Origin: Lunularia cruciata
Lineage: Eukaryota; Streptophyta; Marchantiopsida; Lunulariales; Lunulariaceae
Reading direction: 5' to 3'
NCBI GenBank assembly: GCA_948567375.1
Contig: OX419761.1
Coordinates: forward strand, 26,078,243 to 26,142,242
DNA length: 64,000 nt
The stretch's first letter is position 1; each line of letters starts with the position of its first letter. The notes beneath the pieces are model-generated. The model was not told where the DNA came from and did no database searches. It saw only the letters and a program-made list of their open reading frames with translations. This document shows positions 1 through 11,098 of this stretch, piece by piece. The position numbers and the translations under genes are program-made.

Positions 1-637
1 CGAAGCGTCTTGCCAGGACCTTTCCATAGCCACCAAGATTGTGTCATTCTGAGCTTTGTGCAAAACGTTATGAGTGATTGAAATTTCTGATACAGGAGCT
101 AGACTTGAGAGTTCGAATCTTCATCATATGGTGTCCAAATGGACTGATTTTTGTGGCATTGGAAACAACTTTGGAAGCACTTTCGATTGATACTAATCCG
201 GCTTGCAGAGCACATACACAAAAAAAGTTATGAAGATTTGAATTCTGCCATCTCTCGAAGATTTTAGGGTTTGAGCTCAATTTTCAACACCTTGTAACTT
301 TTTGGTTCCATGTCCAAATCTTTCAATCTTGGACTCATTGGAAACAGCTGTGAGAGTGCTCTCTTTTGAATTCCCGGTTGCTGAAGTTGGAGTTCTTTGG
401 AAGAAGTTTCGAAATTCATCAATCTGTGTTCTTGTGCGGTTGGTGGTGCTCAAATCTGCAACTTTCAGAGGCTGGAACTTTGGACTCACATCTTCAAATG
501 AGGTGATCTTGGACTCATTAGAAGCATCTTGTCAAGAGCTATTGATTGAAATTCATTTCATAGAATTTGAAGCTTTGTGCTTGAAGTTATGAGCATTTGA
601 ATTCTGTGATTCAATGAGGTTTAGAAGTTTACCATAG
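1..637 (+). mobile_element. LINE copy B, 5' UTR part (interrupted)
   Basis: This is the 5' UTR of a plus-strand LINE whose first ~100 bp lie outside the window. Cores of the ~180-bp monomers are visible near 134, 313 and 493. At 637 the sequence stops at 'accatag' and a minus-strand LINE tail begins. The missing continuation ('agaactctagagg') resumes at 5,885, so the element is split by the insertion of copy A. The uninterrupted junction can be read in the related copy at 20,320-20,340. Confidence 0.85.
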
Positions 638-736
638 AAACAATGAAACAATGAAATATAAAGCCCGAAAGACCCAAAGAGTCAAAAGGCTGGAAACACA
701 ATACAAAACACATGAAATGTGAGCCTAGGCAAGGGC

Positions 737-3700
737 CTAGGGCATCGGACCAATTTGTAACAAATTGGTCCGATGTAAAGTAACTTCTGTCATGTACTTC
801 CCTAATGCTAAAGCTTCAACCTGTAAGAGAGTTGAGAAGTCACTGCAAGTAATCTGATGTCTAACTCTAATCTGCATGTAACAAGGGCAATCAACAAACA
901 CATGATGCTCATCCTCAACTTTGCTCATAATACACAATTTGCAAAGTCGCATGGAGTGCTCTATCTGCTGCCAACGTCCTTGTTCTACTTCTAGTCTATG
1001 AGAACTAGTTCTATATTGAGCGATAACATGTCTCAATGAAGTAGAAATCCTAGCCAAGAGATAATCTTGCTCACAATACACCAACATAGGATTTACAAAC
1101 TACTGATAGAACACCATCTTGGTACCGGGTTGCTGCCATAAGCGAACTAAAAATTGCTCCTTGATCACCTCTCGAAGTGCAATAGGCTCCAATCTCCAAT
1201 GTCGCTCAGAAACATTCCACCTTGTGGCCCATGCAATCAGATCTGTATACCAACCGACAGATAGAGTGGCACAAAAAGCTTGGTAGGGAAGTCTCTCATG
1301 CTCCATGGACCTCACCTTAGTGGCATATGTGATAGCTAAAAACAAAGCTTCAGCCTCAAGAGGTAAAAATCCTGTTTCAGCAAGCAAGAATACATAAGGA
1401 GTTTGAGTCTTCACCCCAAGTTCATCACACAAAAACAATTTCTGAACTTTCTCCACCTTTTGCCACCATGTCTTCTTAGTACCTGGACCCCAAATCTGAG
1501 CACCATAGAGAACCACCGGCTGCACAAGAGATCTGAACAGCACCTTCTTCAACTCCCATGTGGTGAGGTGAGCAAGTCTACTGCGGTTCATGAGTGAATA
1601 CAAAGCTCTAAAGCCTGCATTGATTCTCATCTTCACACAAGTAGACCAACTATAGTCATGAGAAAACTCAAGGCCCAAGTACTTATAAGAAGAAACCTGC
1701 TCCAATTGCTGTCCATCAAAAAAGAAAGGTGTGACACCTTTAGAGCCCACCACAATCACCTTGGACTTGTCAAGGTTCACCTCCATCTTTGTTTCATTGC
1801 AAAAGCAAAGTAGAGAATCCAACAGCTTCTGTAAACTCTGTGGATTTGTGGAGAGAAGCACTACATCATCTGCATAAAGGAGTGCATGTATCATCAAAGA
1901 GCCAACCTGTACACCTGTAGCTCCAGCTTCCATGAGTAGACTCTCTAGATCATCGATGAAGATTCCGAACAGAGTTGGAGACAGAGAGCAGCCTTGGATC
2001 ACACCCATTGTGCTAAGGACATCTTGAGAGCTCAAAGATGAAAGTTTCACAATCACTTTCTCATAGAGTCTAGAGATAGCACCAATCAGATCAGCTGAAA
2101 CACCCACTTCAATGAGTCTTTCACTTAGAGATTTCCTCAGCACCTTATCAAAGGCCTTCCTGAAATCAATAAAGGCAACATAGAGAGCTCTCCCAACCCC
2201 CTTGGATTTGCACCACAAAACATGAAGTACCAATAGGTGATCCAAAGTACTAAAGCCTAATCTGAAACCAACTTGGCACTTAGCTCGAATTTTGTGCTTT
2301 TCAGCCCAAGTACTCAACCTTGACTCCAAAATTCGACCATACAACTTGGCAAAGACACTACCAACAAGTATGGTACGGTAATTGGTGACAACATCTCTCT
2401 GGCCAGACTTGTGAATAGGAACTACCTTCTTGAAGCACCATCTATCCGGAAAGCCACACTTGATTGCCTCATTCAAATGAGAAGTGAGTACTGAAATCAG
2501 TTGGCTACCGCCCCACTTCAGAAGTTCAACACATAGTCCATCAAGGTCTTCAGCCTTACCATTGGCCAACTTCTTCAATTGGTACTTGACATCAGCTTCA
2601 GAGATGGTGAGAGCAGATGCAAGGCAAGGTGCCATGCTTGGAGCATTTGGGAAAAAGTACAAATCCTTCACATAGTCACAAAGCTCATTCAGGTCCAGCG
2701 ATGGAGATGGAGATCTGATGGTTACTTTGTTCCAGAAAGCCTTGGGATTGCTCCTCAATTCAGTGCTCAACTCAACTCCTTTGAGTCTTAGAAATGCCCG
2801 CTTTTTGCACTTCACCAACTTTCTGTATAAAACAAAAGCTTGATTTTGTGCAATCTGATCAAGAGATCTATCCATAGCTTTGATCCTTGCCATTTTGCAA
2901 TCAGCATCATACCATCTATTGCAAGGGAGACCAAGTCTCTTCCTGTGGGAGCCTCTTGGAAACAAAGAAGTTGATGTAGATTGAAGAAGTTCAATGAATT
3001 GATCACTACGTTGTTGAAAATCAGAACTCCACTCCATAGAACTCAATTTCTCTTGGATAGCTTGTTGGTACAAGTCTCTCTTGTGAAAATCTAGACGAAG
3101 TTTGCCTCTAAAAGCATGGTCTATAGGTAATGTGGTTCTATTGAGGCAAGGAAAAAGGATGGTACAGGATAGAGGTGCATGGTCTGATTCTGGTTGAGGA
3201 TCTAAAACAGCAAAATCTGAGACAAGATGGATATCATTAGCTGAAGTGAGCATATAATCTATGGTGCTTGATCCACCTGAGGCAAAGCATGTGCTTTTAC
3301 AAGTTTCTGGAAATTGAGAAAGGCCATTCAAGATCTTCAAGCTACAATTGGCACCAAAGCTCAAAAAGTGCTCACTCATGGAATTGGACATAGGATCTTT
3401 GGAAGAGCGTGACCAAGCACTGGAATGGTCTATCAAGCTGTGGAAAGGATCATTCTCAAGGTCGCTCAAGTCAGGGATCTGAGAGGCTTGGATCCTAGCA
3501 TTGAAATCACCAAGAACAAGGACTGCACCTTTACTTTGAAACTCTAACACATCCTTCGTCAAGGAATGGAAAGGCTGCATGGTGTTGAGAAGTCCACTTG
3601 AATAGATTGGTGATGTCAACGGGGCAAAGTAACAAACAGCAATGAAGCAAGGTGTGGCAACTCCTCCAATCCTCAGCCAATGGTATTGTCCACTTGAATC

Positions 3701-3970
3701 TTGACCTATCAAAGAGACTGATTTCTCAAAGCCAAATCTGACGTAAGTAGCAATACCTCCAAAGCCCCTTCCTTTGTGTTGTCTCCGCTTGTTCCAGGTT
3801 GAACCAACAAGAGTGAATCCTTCAATGTCTTGAATGGTGTTTCCTTCATGTTCCCATGTCTCCACAAGATTGATCAGATCAGCATCATCCCACAAAGGCT
3901 TAGCGCTGGAGTACTTGGTATGTGTGAGCCCATGAACATTCCAAAACAGTACTCTAAAGGTCTGGAATTG
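737..3970 (-). pseudogene. LINE ORF2 (endonuclease-reverse transcriptase), one stop, copy A
   Basis: The frame follows directly after the ORF1 UAG and runs 1,078 codons, the same length as the intact ORF2 copies at 7,039 and 48,222. It encodes an APE-type endonuclease (LVETW, GDFNARI, IDYMLTS, SDHAPLS), a reverse transcriptase (AFIDFRKAFDKV, GVIQGCSLSPTLF, YADDVVLL) and a C-terminal Cys/His cluster (CKLC...EDEHHVFVDCPC). A CAG codon has become TAG at 1,100-1,102, cutting off about the last 120 residues, which include the Cys/His cluster. The first in-frame Met lies far inside the endonuclease domain. Confidence 0.85.
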
Positions 3971-4810
3971 CTATGCAATAGCTGACAATTTCTTTTGAGT
4001 AATCACAGCTCTATTATCTCTCAAGAATGCAACAAAACCTGCTTGTTGAGCCTCCTTCACTTTTGCTAATTCTCCCTTCTTTGCTTGCCATTGGAGAGGT
4101 GTGAGATCAGGGTCCAACCAGATACGGCGCCCCTTTAGTATAGCTTTGTTCCCCATCACTGCATTCCTTTGAGTTTCTGAGCCAAACCTCACCAAAATGC
4201 TTCTTGGTTGTGCACCTTGTTGTCCCAATCTATATGCTTGCAAAATCTGAGGATCATGGACTCTCAAAGAATCAGCAATAAACTCACACACTATGGCCTT
4301 GGTGTCTTCCTTCTCAATCTCAGGCAAACCTGAAATCCTCAAGTTCTTCATTCTCACCAATTGGTTCTCCTTCTCAACCTCATGCTCTTGCAAGTAAGAG
4401 ATTTGAGCCACCTTCGTAGCTTCAGCATATGACTTCATCTTGACCTCTAATGTGTCAACCATCTCTTGCAGCCCTCCATTTTGTGAAGCAATGTTGGTGG
4501 CTTGTGCTCCCAAGGAAGCAACCTTCTTAGTAGCATACACCATACCCTTGGTGGAGTCTAACATCAAATTGCTACTCTTCTTGAGTTCTTGGATATCTAC
4601 GGTGATCGAATTCAGAGATTCTTTCACAGTCAAGACATCAACTCTTACGGTTTGCAAATCTGCCATAAGAGTGTTCATGCATTGAGACATGGGGGCAAAA
4701 AAGCTCTTGAGTTCCTTGTGGAAGTCATTTGCTTTTCTATACATTTCAGCAAGCTGTTGCTGTTTTGAAGCTATCTCATCAATGTCTTGCATCATCTTGG
4801 AAGCTTCCAT
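3971..4810 (-). CDS. LINE ORF1 protein, copy A
   Basis: Intact 279-aa ORF1, starting at ATG (MEASKMMQDI). Residues ~10-130 are rich in E, K, Q, L and M with heptad-like spacing, fitting a coiled coil. Residues ~150-275 (KNLRISGLPE, then AYRLG, RSILVRFGS, GRRIWLDPDLTP, FVAFLRDNRAVI) resemble the RRM plus C-terminal domains of L1-type ORF1 proteins, which bind element RNA as chaperones. It ends in GCA TAG, with ORF2 continuing in the same frame (TAG CAA TTC CAG). The function is inferred from family resemblance. Confidence 0.8.
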   Translation of the reverse strand: MEASKMMQDIDEIASKQQQLAEMYRKANDFHKELKSFFAPMSQCMNTLMADLQTVRVDVLTVKESLNSITVDIQELKKSSNLMLDSTKGMVYATKKVASLGAQATNIASQNGGLQEMVDTLEVKMKSYAEATKVAQISYLQEHEVEKENQLVRMKNLRISGLPEIEKEDTKAIVCEFIADSLRVHDPQILQAYRLGQQGAQPRSILVRFGSETQRNAVMGNKAILKGRRIWLDPDLTPLQWQAKKGELAKVKEAQQAGFVAFLRDNRAVITQKKLSAIA

Positions 4811-5855
4811 TCTAAAATTTCTAACAGATACTATGAGAATGTATCCTCTGGTTCACTCACACTCTGTGAACACCAATAGCTCTACACCAAAAATCAACTC
4901 CTTTGGACTTGTAAATCAAAAGTTGCAAACTTTTGAATTTGAGTTTTTTCCTACATGAAAATTTTGAAATCCTACAGATTTCGAAAATTCATAACCTTGG
5001 CTACAGTACTTGAAAATCTACAATAGATGACTCAATCAAAAGCTCTTGAGAAATTCTATCTAATGAATCAAAAATGAAGTCATTTGAGCCAATAGACATG
5101 AAGTTATGGCCTCTAGAGTTCTCTATGGAAACTTCTAAACCTCATTGAATCACAGAATTCAAATGCTGATAACTGCAAGCACAGAGCTTCAAATTCTATG
5201 AAATGAATTCCAATCAATAGCTCTTGACAAGATGCTTCTAATGAGTCCAAGATCACCTCATTTGAAGATGTGAGTCCAAAGTTCCAGCCTCTGAAAGTTG
5301 CAGATTTGAGCACCACCAACCGCACAAAAACACAGATTGATGAATTTCAAAACTTCTTCCACAGAACTCCAACTTCAGCAACCAGGAGTTCAAAAGAAAG
5401 CACTCTCACAGCTCTTTCCAATGAGTCCAAGATTGAAAGATTTGGACATGGAACCAAAAAGTTACAAGGTGTTGAAAATTGAGCTCAAACCCTAAAATCT
5501 CCGAGAGATGGCAGAATTCGAATCTTCATAACTTTCTTTGTGTATATGCTCTGCAAGCCAGCGTAGTATCAATCGAAAGAGCTTCCAAAGGCGCTTCTAA
5601 TGCCACAATAATCACTCCATTTGGACACCATATGATGAAGATTCGAACTCTCAAGTCTAGCTCCTGTGTCAGAATTTCAATCACTCATAACGTTTCGCTC
5701 AAAGCTCAGAATGACACAATCTTGGTGGCTATGGAAAGGTCTTGGCAAGGCGCTTCGAACGAGACCAAAACCGCAACGTTTGGACATGTATGTAGGGAGA
5801 TATGGCTTCTCAAACTTTCGGGACTCCTCTCCTCTCAAACTTTCGAAACTCCACT
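4811..5855 (-). repeat. LINE 5' UTR of ~180-bp monomers, copy A
   Basis: Minus-strand counterpart of the arrays at 19,598-20,637 and 45,976-47,381. The recurring core is TCCAAATGN-AGTGATTTTTG followed by TCATTAGAAGC. A second shared motif is AAGTTATGA..ATT.GAATTCTG. The array ends at the element's 5' terminus (GGAGTTTCGAAAGTTTGAG). Confidence 0.75.
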
Positions 5856-6195
5856 CCCAACTATACAATGAACATGAACAATAGAGAACTCTAGAGGTCA
5901 TAACTTCATGTCTATTGGCTCAAATGAGTTCATTTTTGATTCATTGGATAGAATTTCTCAAGAGCTTTTGATTGAGTCATATATTGTAGGTTTTAAAGTA
6001 CTGTAGGCAAGGTTATAAATTTTCAAAATCTGTAGGATTTCAAAATTTTCATGTAGGAAAAACTCAAATTCAAAAGTTTGTAACTTCTGATTTACAAGTC
6101 CAAAGGAGTTGATTTTTGGTGTAGAGCTATTGGTGTTCACAGAGTGTGAGTGAACCAGAGGATACACTCTCATAGTATCTGTTAGAACTTTTAGA

Positions 6196-7038
6196 ATGGA
6201 AGCTTCCAAGATGATGCAAGACATTGGTGAGATAGCTTCAAAACAGCAACAACAGCTTGCTGAAATATATAGAAAAGCAAATGACTTCCACAAGGAACTC
6301 AAGGGCTTTTTTGCCCCCATGTCTCAATGCATGAACACTCTTATGGCAGATTTGCAAACCGTAAGAGTTGATGTCTTGACTGTGAAAGAATCTCTGAATT
6401 CAATCACCATAGATATCTAAGAACTCAAGAAGAGTAGCAATTTGATGTTAGACTCCACCAAGGGTATGGTGGATGCTATTGAGAAGGTTGCTTCCTTGGG
6501 AGCACAAGCCACCAACATTGCTTCACAAAATGGAGGGCTGCAAGAGATGGTTGACACATTAGAGGTCAAGATGAAGTCATATGCTGAAGCTACGAAGGTG
6601 GCTCAAATCTCTTACTTGCAAGAGCATGAGGTTGAGAAGGAGAACCAATTGGTGAGAATGAAGAACTTGAGGATTTCAGGTTTGCCTGAGATTGAGAAGG
6701 AAGACACTAAGGCCATAGTGTGTGAGTTTATTGCTGATTCTTTGAGAGTCCATGATCCTCAGATTTTGCAAGCATATAGATTGGGACAACAAGGTGCACA
6801 ACCAAGAAGCATTTTGGTGAGGTTTGGCTCAGAAACTCAAAGGAATGCAGTGATGGGGAACAAAGCTATACTAAAGGGGCACCGTATCTGGTTAGACCCT
6901 GATCTCACACCTCTCCAATGGCAAGCAAAGAAGGGAGAATTAGCAAAAGTGAAGGAGGCTCAACAAGCAGGTTTTGTTGCATTCTTGAGAGATAATAGAG
7001 CTGTGATTACTCAAAAGAAATTATCAGCTACTGCATAG
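6196..7038 (+). pseudogene. LINE ORF1, one internal stop, copy B
   Basis: 280-codon version of ORF1, with one extra Gln in the QQQQ run compared with copy A. An ochre codon replaces CAA at 6,418-6,420 (GAT ATC TAA GAA CTC). The rest of the frame is open to the usual GCA TAG at 7,036-7,038. The copy at 20,638 carries the same stop at the same codon. Confidence 0.8.
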
Positions 7039-10000
7039 CAATTCCAGACCTTTAGAGTATTGTTTTGGAATGTTCATGGGCTCACACATACCAAGTACTC
7101 CAGCGCTAAGCCTTTGTGGGATGATGCTGATCTGATCAATCTTGTGGAGACATGGGAACATGAAGGAAACACCATTCAAGACATTGAAGGATTCACTCTT
7201 GTTGGTTCAACCTGGAACAAGTGGAGACAACACAAAGGAAGGGGCTTTGCAGGTATTGCTACTTACGTCATATTTGGCTTTGAGAAATCTGTCTCTTTGA
7301 TAGGTCAAGATTCAAGTGGACAATACCAATGGCTGAGGATTGGAGGAGTTGCCACACCTTGCTTCATTGCTGTTTGTTACTTTGCTCCGTTGACATCACC
7401 AATCTATTCAAGTGGACTTCTCAACACCATGCAGCCTTTCCATTCCTTGACGAAGGATGTGTTAGAGTTTCAAAGTAAAGGTGCAGTCCTTGTTCTTGGT
7501 GATTTCAATGCTAGGATCCAAGCCTCTCAGATCCCTGACTTGAGCGACCTTGCGAATGATCCTTTCCACAGCTTGATAGACCATTCCAGTGCTTGGTCAC
7601 GCTCTTCCAAAGATCGTATGTCCAATTCCATGAGTGAGCACTTTTTGAGCTTTGGTGCCAATTGTAGCTTGAAGATCTTGAATGGCCTTTCTCAATTTCC
7701 AGAAACTTGTAAAAGCACATGCTTTGCTTCAGGTGGATCAAGCACCATAGATTATATGCTCACTTCAGCTAATGATATCCATCTTGTCTCAGATTTTGCT
7801 GTTTTAGATCCTCAACCAGAATCAGACCATGCACCTCTATCCTGTACCATCCTTTTTCCTTGCCTCAATAGAACCACATTACCTATAGACCATGCTTTTA
7901 GAGGCAAACTTTGTCTAGATTTTCACAAGAGAGACTTGTACCAACAAGCTATCCAAGAGAAATTGAGTTCTATGGAGTGGAGTTCTGATTTTCAACAACG
8001 TAGTGATCAATTCATTGAACTTCTTCAATCTACATCAACTTCTTTGTTTCCAAGAGGCTCCCACAGGAAGAGACTTGGTCTCCCTTGCAATAGATGGTAT
8101 GATGCTGATTGCAAAATGGCAAGGATCAAAGCTATGGATAGATCTCTTGATCAGATTCCACAAAATCAAGCTTTTGTTTTATACAGAAAGTTGGTGAAGT
8201 GCAAAAAGCGGGCATTTCTAAGACTCAAAGGAGTTGAGTTGAGCACTGAATTGAGGAGCAATCCCAAGGCTTTCTGGAAGAAAGTAACCATCAGATCTCC
8301 ATCTCCATCGCTGGACCTGAATGAGCTTTGTGACTATGTGAAGGATTTGTACTTTTTCCCAAATGCTCCAAGCATGGCACCTTGCCTTGGATCTGCTCTC
8401 ACCATCTCTGAAGCTGATGTCAAGTACCAATTGAAGAAGTTGGCCAATGGTAAGGCTGAAGACCTTGATGGACTATGTGTTGAACTTCTGAAGTGGGGCG
8501 GTAGCCAACTGATTTCAATACTCACTTCTCATTTGAATGAGGCAATCAAGTGTGGCTTTCCGGATAGATGGTGCTTCAAAAAGGTAGTTCCTATTCACAA
8601 GTCTGGCCAGAGAGATGTTGTCACCAATTACCGTACCATACTTGTTGGTAGTGTCTTTGCCAAGTTGTATGGTCGAATTTTGGAGTCAAGGTTGAGCACT
8701 TGGGCTGAAAAGCACAAAATTCGAGCTAAGTGCCAAGCTGGTTTCAGATTAGGCTTTAGTACTTTGGACCACCTATTGGTACTTCATGTTTTGTGGTGCA
8801 AATCCAAGGGGGTTGGGAGAGCTCTCTATGTTGCCTTTATTGATTTCAGGAAGGCCTTTGATAAGGTGCTCAGGAAATCTCTAAGTGAGAGACTCATTGA
8901 AGTGGGTGTTTCAGCTGATCTGATTGGTGCTATCTCTAGACTCTATGAGAAAGTGATTGTGAAACTTTCATCTTTGAGCTCTCAAGATGTCCTTAGCACA
9001 ATGGGTGTGATCCAAGGCTGCTCTCTGTCTCCAACTCTGTTCGGAATCTTCATCGATGATCTAGAGAGTCTACTCATGGAAGCTGGAGCTACAGGTGTAC
9101 AGGTTGGCTCTTTGATGATACATGCACTCCTTTATGCAGATGATGTAGTGCTTCTCTCCACCAACCCACAGAGTTTACAGAAGCTGTTGGATTCTCTACT
9201 TTGCTTTTGCAATGAAACAAAGATGGAGGTGAACCTTGACAAGTCCAAGGTCATTGTGGTGGGTTCTAAAGGTGTCACACCTTTCTTTTTTGATGGACAG
9301 CAATTGGAGCAGGTTTCTTCTTATAAGTACTTGGGCCTTGAGTTTTCTCATGACTATAGTTGGTCTACTTGTGTGAAGATGAGAATCAATGCAGGCTTTA
9401 GAGCTTTGTATTCACTCATGAACCGTAGTAGACTTGCTCACCTCACCACATGGGAGTTGAAGAAGGTGATGTTCAGATCTCTTGTGCAGCCGGTGGTTCT
9501 CTATGGTGCTCAGATTTGGGGTCCAGGTACTAAGAAGACATGGTGGCAAAAGGTGGAGAAAGTTCAGAAATTGTTTTTGTTTGATGAACTTGGGGTGAGG
9601 ACTCAACCTCCTTATGTATTCCTGCTTGCTGAAACAGGATTTTTACCTCTTGAGGCTGAAGCTTTGTTTTCAGCTATCACATATGCCACTAAGGTGAGGT
9701 CCATGGAGCATGAGAGACTTCACTACCAAGCTTTTTGTGCCACTCTATCTATTGGTTGGTATACAGATCTGATTGCATGGGCCACAAGGTGGAATGTTTC
9801 TGAGCGACATTGGAGATTGGAGCCTATTGCACTTCGAGAGGTGATCAAGGAGCAGTTCTTACTTCGCTTATGGCAGCAACCCGGTACCAAGATGGTGTTC
9901 TATCAGCAATTTGTAAATCCTATGTTGGTGTATTGTGAGCAAGATTATCTCTTGGCTAGGATTTCTATTTCATTGAGACATGTTATCGCTCAATATAGAA

Positions 10001-10272
10001 CTAGTTCTCATAGACTAGAAGTAGAACAAGGACGTTGGCAGCAGATAGAGCACTCCATTCGACTTTGCAAATTGTGTATTATGAGCAAAGTTGAGGATGA
10101 GCATCATGTGTTTATTGATTGCCCTTGTTACATGCAGATTAGAGTTAGACATCAGATTACTTGTAGTGACTTCTCAACTCTCTTACAGGTTGAAGCTTTA
10201 GCTTTAGGGAAGTACATGACAAAAGTTACTTTACATTGGACCAATTTGTTACAAATTGGTCTGATGCCCTAG
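7039..10272 (+). CDS. LINE ORF2 polyprotein (APE endonuclease + RT), copy B, intact
   Basis: Open for 1,077 codons after the ORF1 UAG. It starts QFQTFRVLFWNVHG, so the first beta strand of the endonuclease directly follows the stop codon. No in-frame ATG occurs until about codon 130 (NTMQPF), after the catalytic Glu of LVETW. Domains in order: endonuclease residues ~5-265 (GDFNARI near 153, SDHAPLS near 260); RT ~430-740 (AFIDFRKAFDKV near 598, YADDVVLL near 698); Cys/His cluster near 1,009. The protein would nick target DNA and prime reverse transcription there. Translation probably depends on the upstream ORF1 frame, which carries a stop in this copy. Confidence 0.85.
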   Translation, partial: QFQTFRVLFWNVHGLTHTKYSSAKPLWDDADLINLVETWEHEGNTIQDIEGFTLVGSTWNKWRQHKGRGFAGIATYVIFGFEKSVSLIGQDSSGQYQWLRIGGVATPCFIAVCYFAPLTSPIYSSGLLNTMQPFHSLTKDVLEFQSKGAVLVLGDFNARIQASQIPDLSDLANDPFHSLIDHSSAWSRSSKDRMSNSMSEHFLSFGANCSLKILNGLSQFPETCKSTCFASGGSSTIDYMLTSANDIHLVSDFAVLDPQPESDHAPLSCTILFPCLNRTTLPIDHAFRGKLCLDFHKRDLYQQAIQEKLSSMEWSSDFQQRSDQFIELLQSTSTSLFPRGSHRKRLGLPCNRWYDADCKMARIKAMDRSLDQIPQNQAFVLYRKLVKCKKRAFLRLKGVELSTELRSNPKAFWKKVTIRSPSPSLDLNELCDYVKDLYFFPNAPSMAPCLGSALTISEADVKYQLKKLANGKAEDLDGLCVELLKWGGSQLISILTSHLNEAIKCGFPDRWCFKKVVPIHKSGQRDVVTNYRTILVGSVFAKLYGRILESRLSTWAEKHKIRAKCQAGFRLGFSTLDHLLVLHVLWCKSKGVGRALYVAFIDFRKAFDKVLRKSLSERLIEVGVSADLIGAISRLYEKVIVKLSSLSSQDVLSTMGVIQGCSLSPTLFGIFIDDLESLLMEAGATGVQVGSLMIHALLYADDVVLLSTNPQSLQKLLDSLLCFCNETKMEVNLDKSKVIVVGSKGVTPFFFDGQQLEQVSSYKYLGLEFSHDYSWSTCVKMRINAGFRALYSLMNRSRLAHLTTWELKKVMFRSLVQPVVLYGAQIWGPGTKKTWWQKVEKVQKLFLFDELGVRTQPPYVFLLAETGFLPLEAEALFSAITYATKVRSMEHERLHYQAFCATLSIGWYTDLIAWATRWNVSERHWRLEPIALREVIKEQFLLRLWQQPGTKMVFYQQFVNPMLVYCEQDYLLARISISLRHVIAQYRTSSHRLEVEQGRWQQIEHSIRLCKLCIMSKVEDEHHVFIDCPCYMQIRVRHQITCSDFSTLLQVEALALGKYMTKVTLHWTNLLQIGLMP

Positions 10273-10362
10273 GCCCTTGCCTAGGCTCACATTTCATGTG
10301 TTTTGTATTGTGTTTCTAGCCTTTTGACTCTTTGGGTCTTTCAGGCTTTATATTTCATTGTA

Positions 10363-10993
10363 TATGCCACTAAAGTGAGGTTCATGGAGCATGAGAGACT
10401 TCACTACCAAGCTTTTTGTGCCACTCTATCTATTGGTTGGTATATAGATCTGATTGCATGGGCCACAAGGTGGAATGTTTCTGAGCGACATTGGAGATTG
10501 GAGCGTTTTGCACTTCGAGAGGTGATCAAGGAGTAGTTCTTACTATGCTTATGGCAGCAACCCGGTACCAAGATGGTGTTCTATCAGCAGTTTGTAAATC
10601 CTATGTTGGTGTATTGTGAACAAGATTATCTCTTGGCTAGGATTTCTATTTCACTTAGACATGTGATTGTTCAATATAGAACTAGTTCCCATAGACTAGA
10701 AGGAGAACAAGGGTGTTGGCAGTAGATAGAGCACTCCATGCGGCTTTGCAAATTGTGTACTATGAGCAAAGTTGAGGATGAGCACTATGTGTTTGTTGAT
10801 TGCCCTTGTTGCACACAAATCAGAGTTAGACATCAGATTATTTGTTGTGATTTCTCAACTCTCTTACAGGTTGAAGCTTTAGCATCAGGGAAGTATATGA
10901 CTGAGATTAGTTTACATCGGACCAATTTGTTACAGATTGGTTAGATACCCTAGGCTGTGGCCTAGGCTTAGATTTCATTGTTCATTGTTCATT
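10363..10993 (+). mobile_element. 5'-truncated LINE fragment (ORF2 C-terminus, 3' UTR, tail)
   Basis: Starts inside ORF2 (YATKVRFMEHERL) directly against the tail of copy B and runs to a (TTCATTG)n tail ending near 10,993. It holds several stops (for example after VIKE and in the GCWQ region) and is more diverged than copy B, so it is an older insertion. Confidence 0.8.
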
Positions 10994-11098
10994 ATTGAGG
11001 CAAGAAAGAAGGATGACACAAGATAGAGGTGCATGGTCAGATTCAGGTTGAGGATCTGAAACAACAAAATCTGAGACAATATGTATATCATTGGGTGA
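10994..11098 (-). mobile_element. Inverted LINE endonuclease fragment
   Basis: About 105 bp of the minus-strand endonuclease C-terminus (SPNDIHIVSDFVV, then PQPESDHAPLSC). It sits between two plus-strand 3' fragments. The right junction has the microhomology 'gtgaggt'. This fits the inverted 5' segment of a twin-primed LINE insertion whose sense part begins at 11,099. Confidence 0.65.

Larger units (their letters stand above)
638..5880 (-). mobile_element. LINE copy A, near full length, nested in copy B
   Basis: On the minus strand this reads 5' UTR (5,855 down to 4,811), ORF1, ORF2, 3' UTR and a (TTTCATTG)n tail ending at 638. It is flanked by 'atag' at 634-637 and 5,881-5,884, a probable 4-bp target duplication. 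It lies head to head with the downstream half of copy B. One stop in ORF2 is the only clear coding lesion. Confidence 0.85.
5881..10362 (+). mobile_element. LINE copy B, main part (rest of 5' UTR, ORF1, ORF2, 3' end)
   Basis: Continuation of the element that begins at 1-637. The 5' UTR resumes after the second 'atag'. ORF1 carries one stop and ORF2 is fully open. The 3' UTR runs 10,273-10,355 (GGCCCTTGCCTAGGCTCAC ... CAGGCTTTATATTTCATTG). The tail is cut short by an adjoining ORF2 fragment of another copy, which starts in 'atatgccact'. Confidence 0.85.

Noticed and set aside
1403-1597. Recurring antisense ORF of 64 aa (FITQKQFLNFLHLLPPC) opposite ORF2, seen in many LINE copies
   Set aside because: It is the reverse frame of a conserved coding stretch. 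Its recurrence follows from copying of ORF2, with no independent start context or conserved protein signal.
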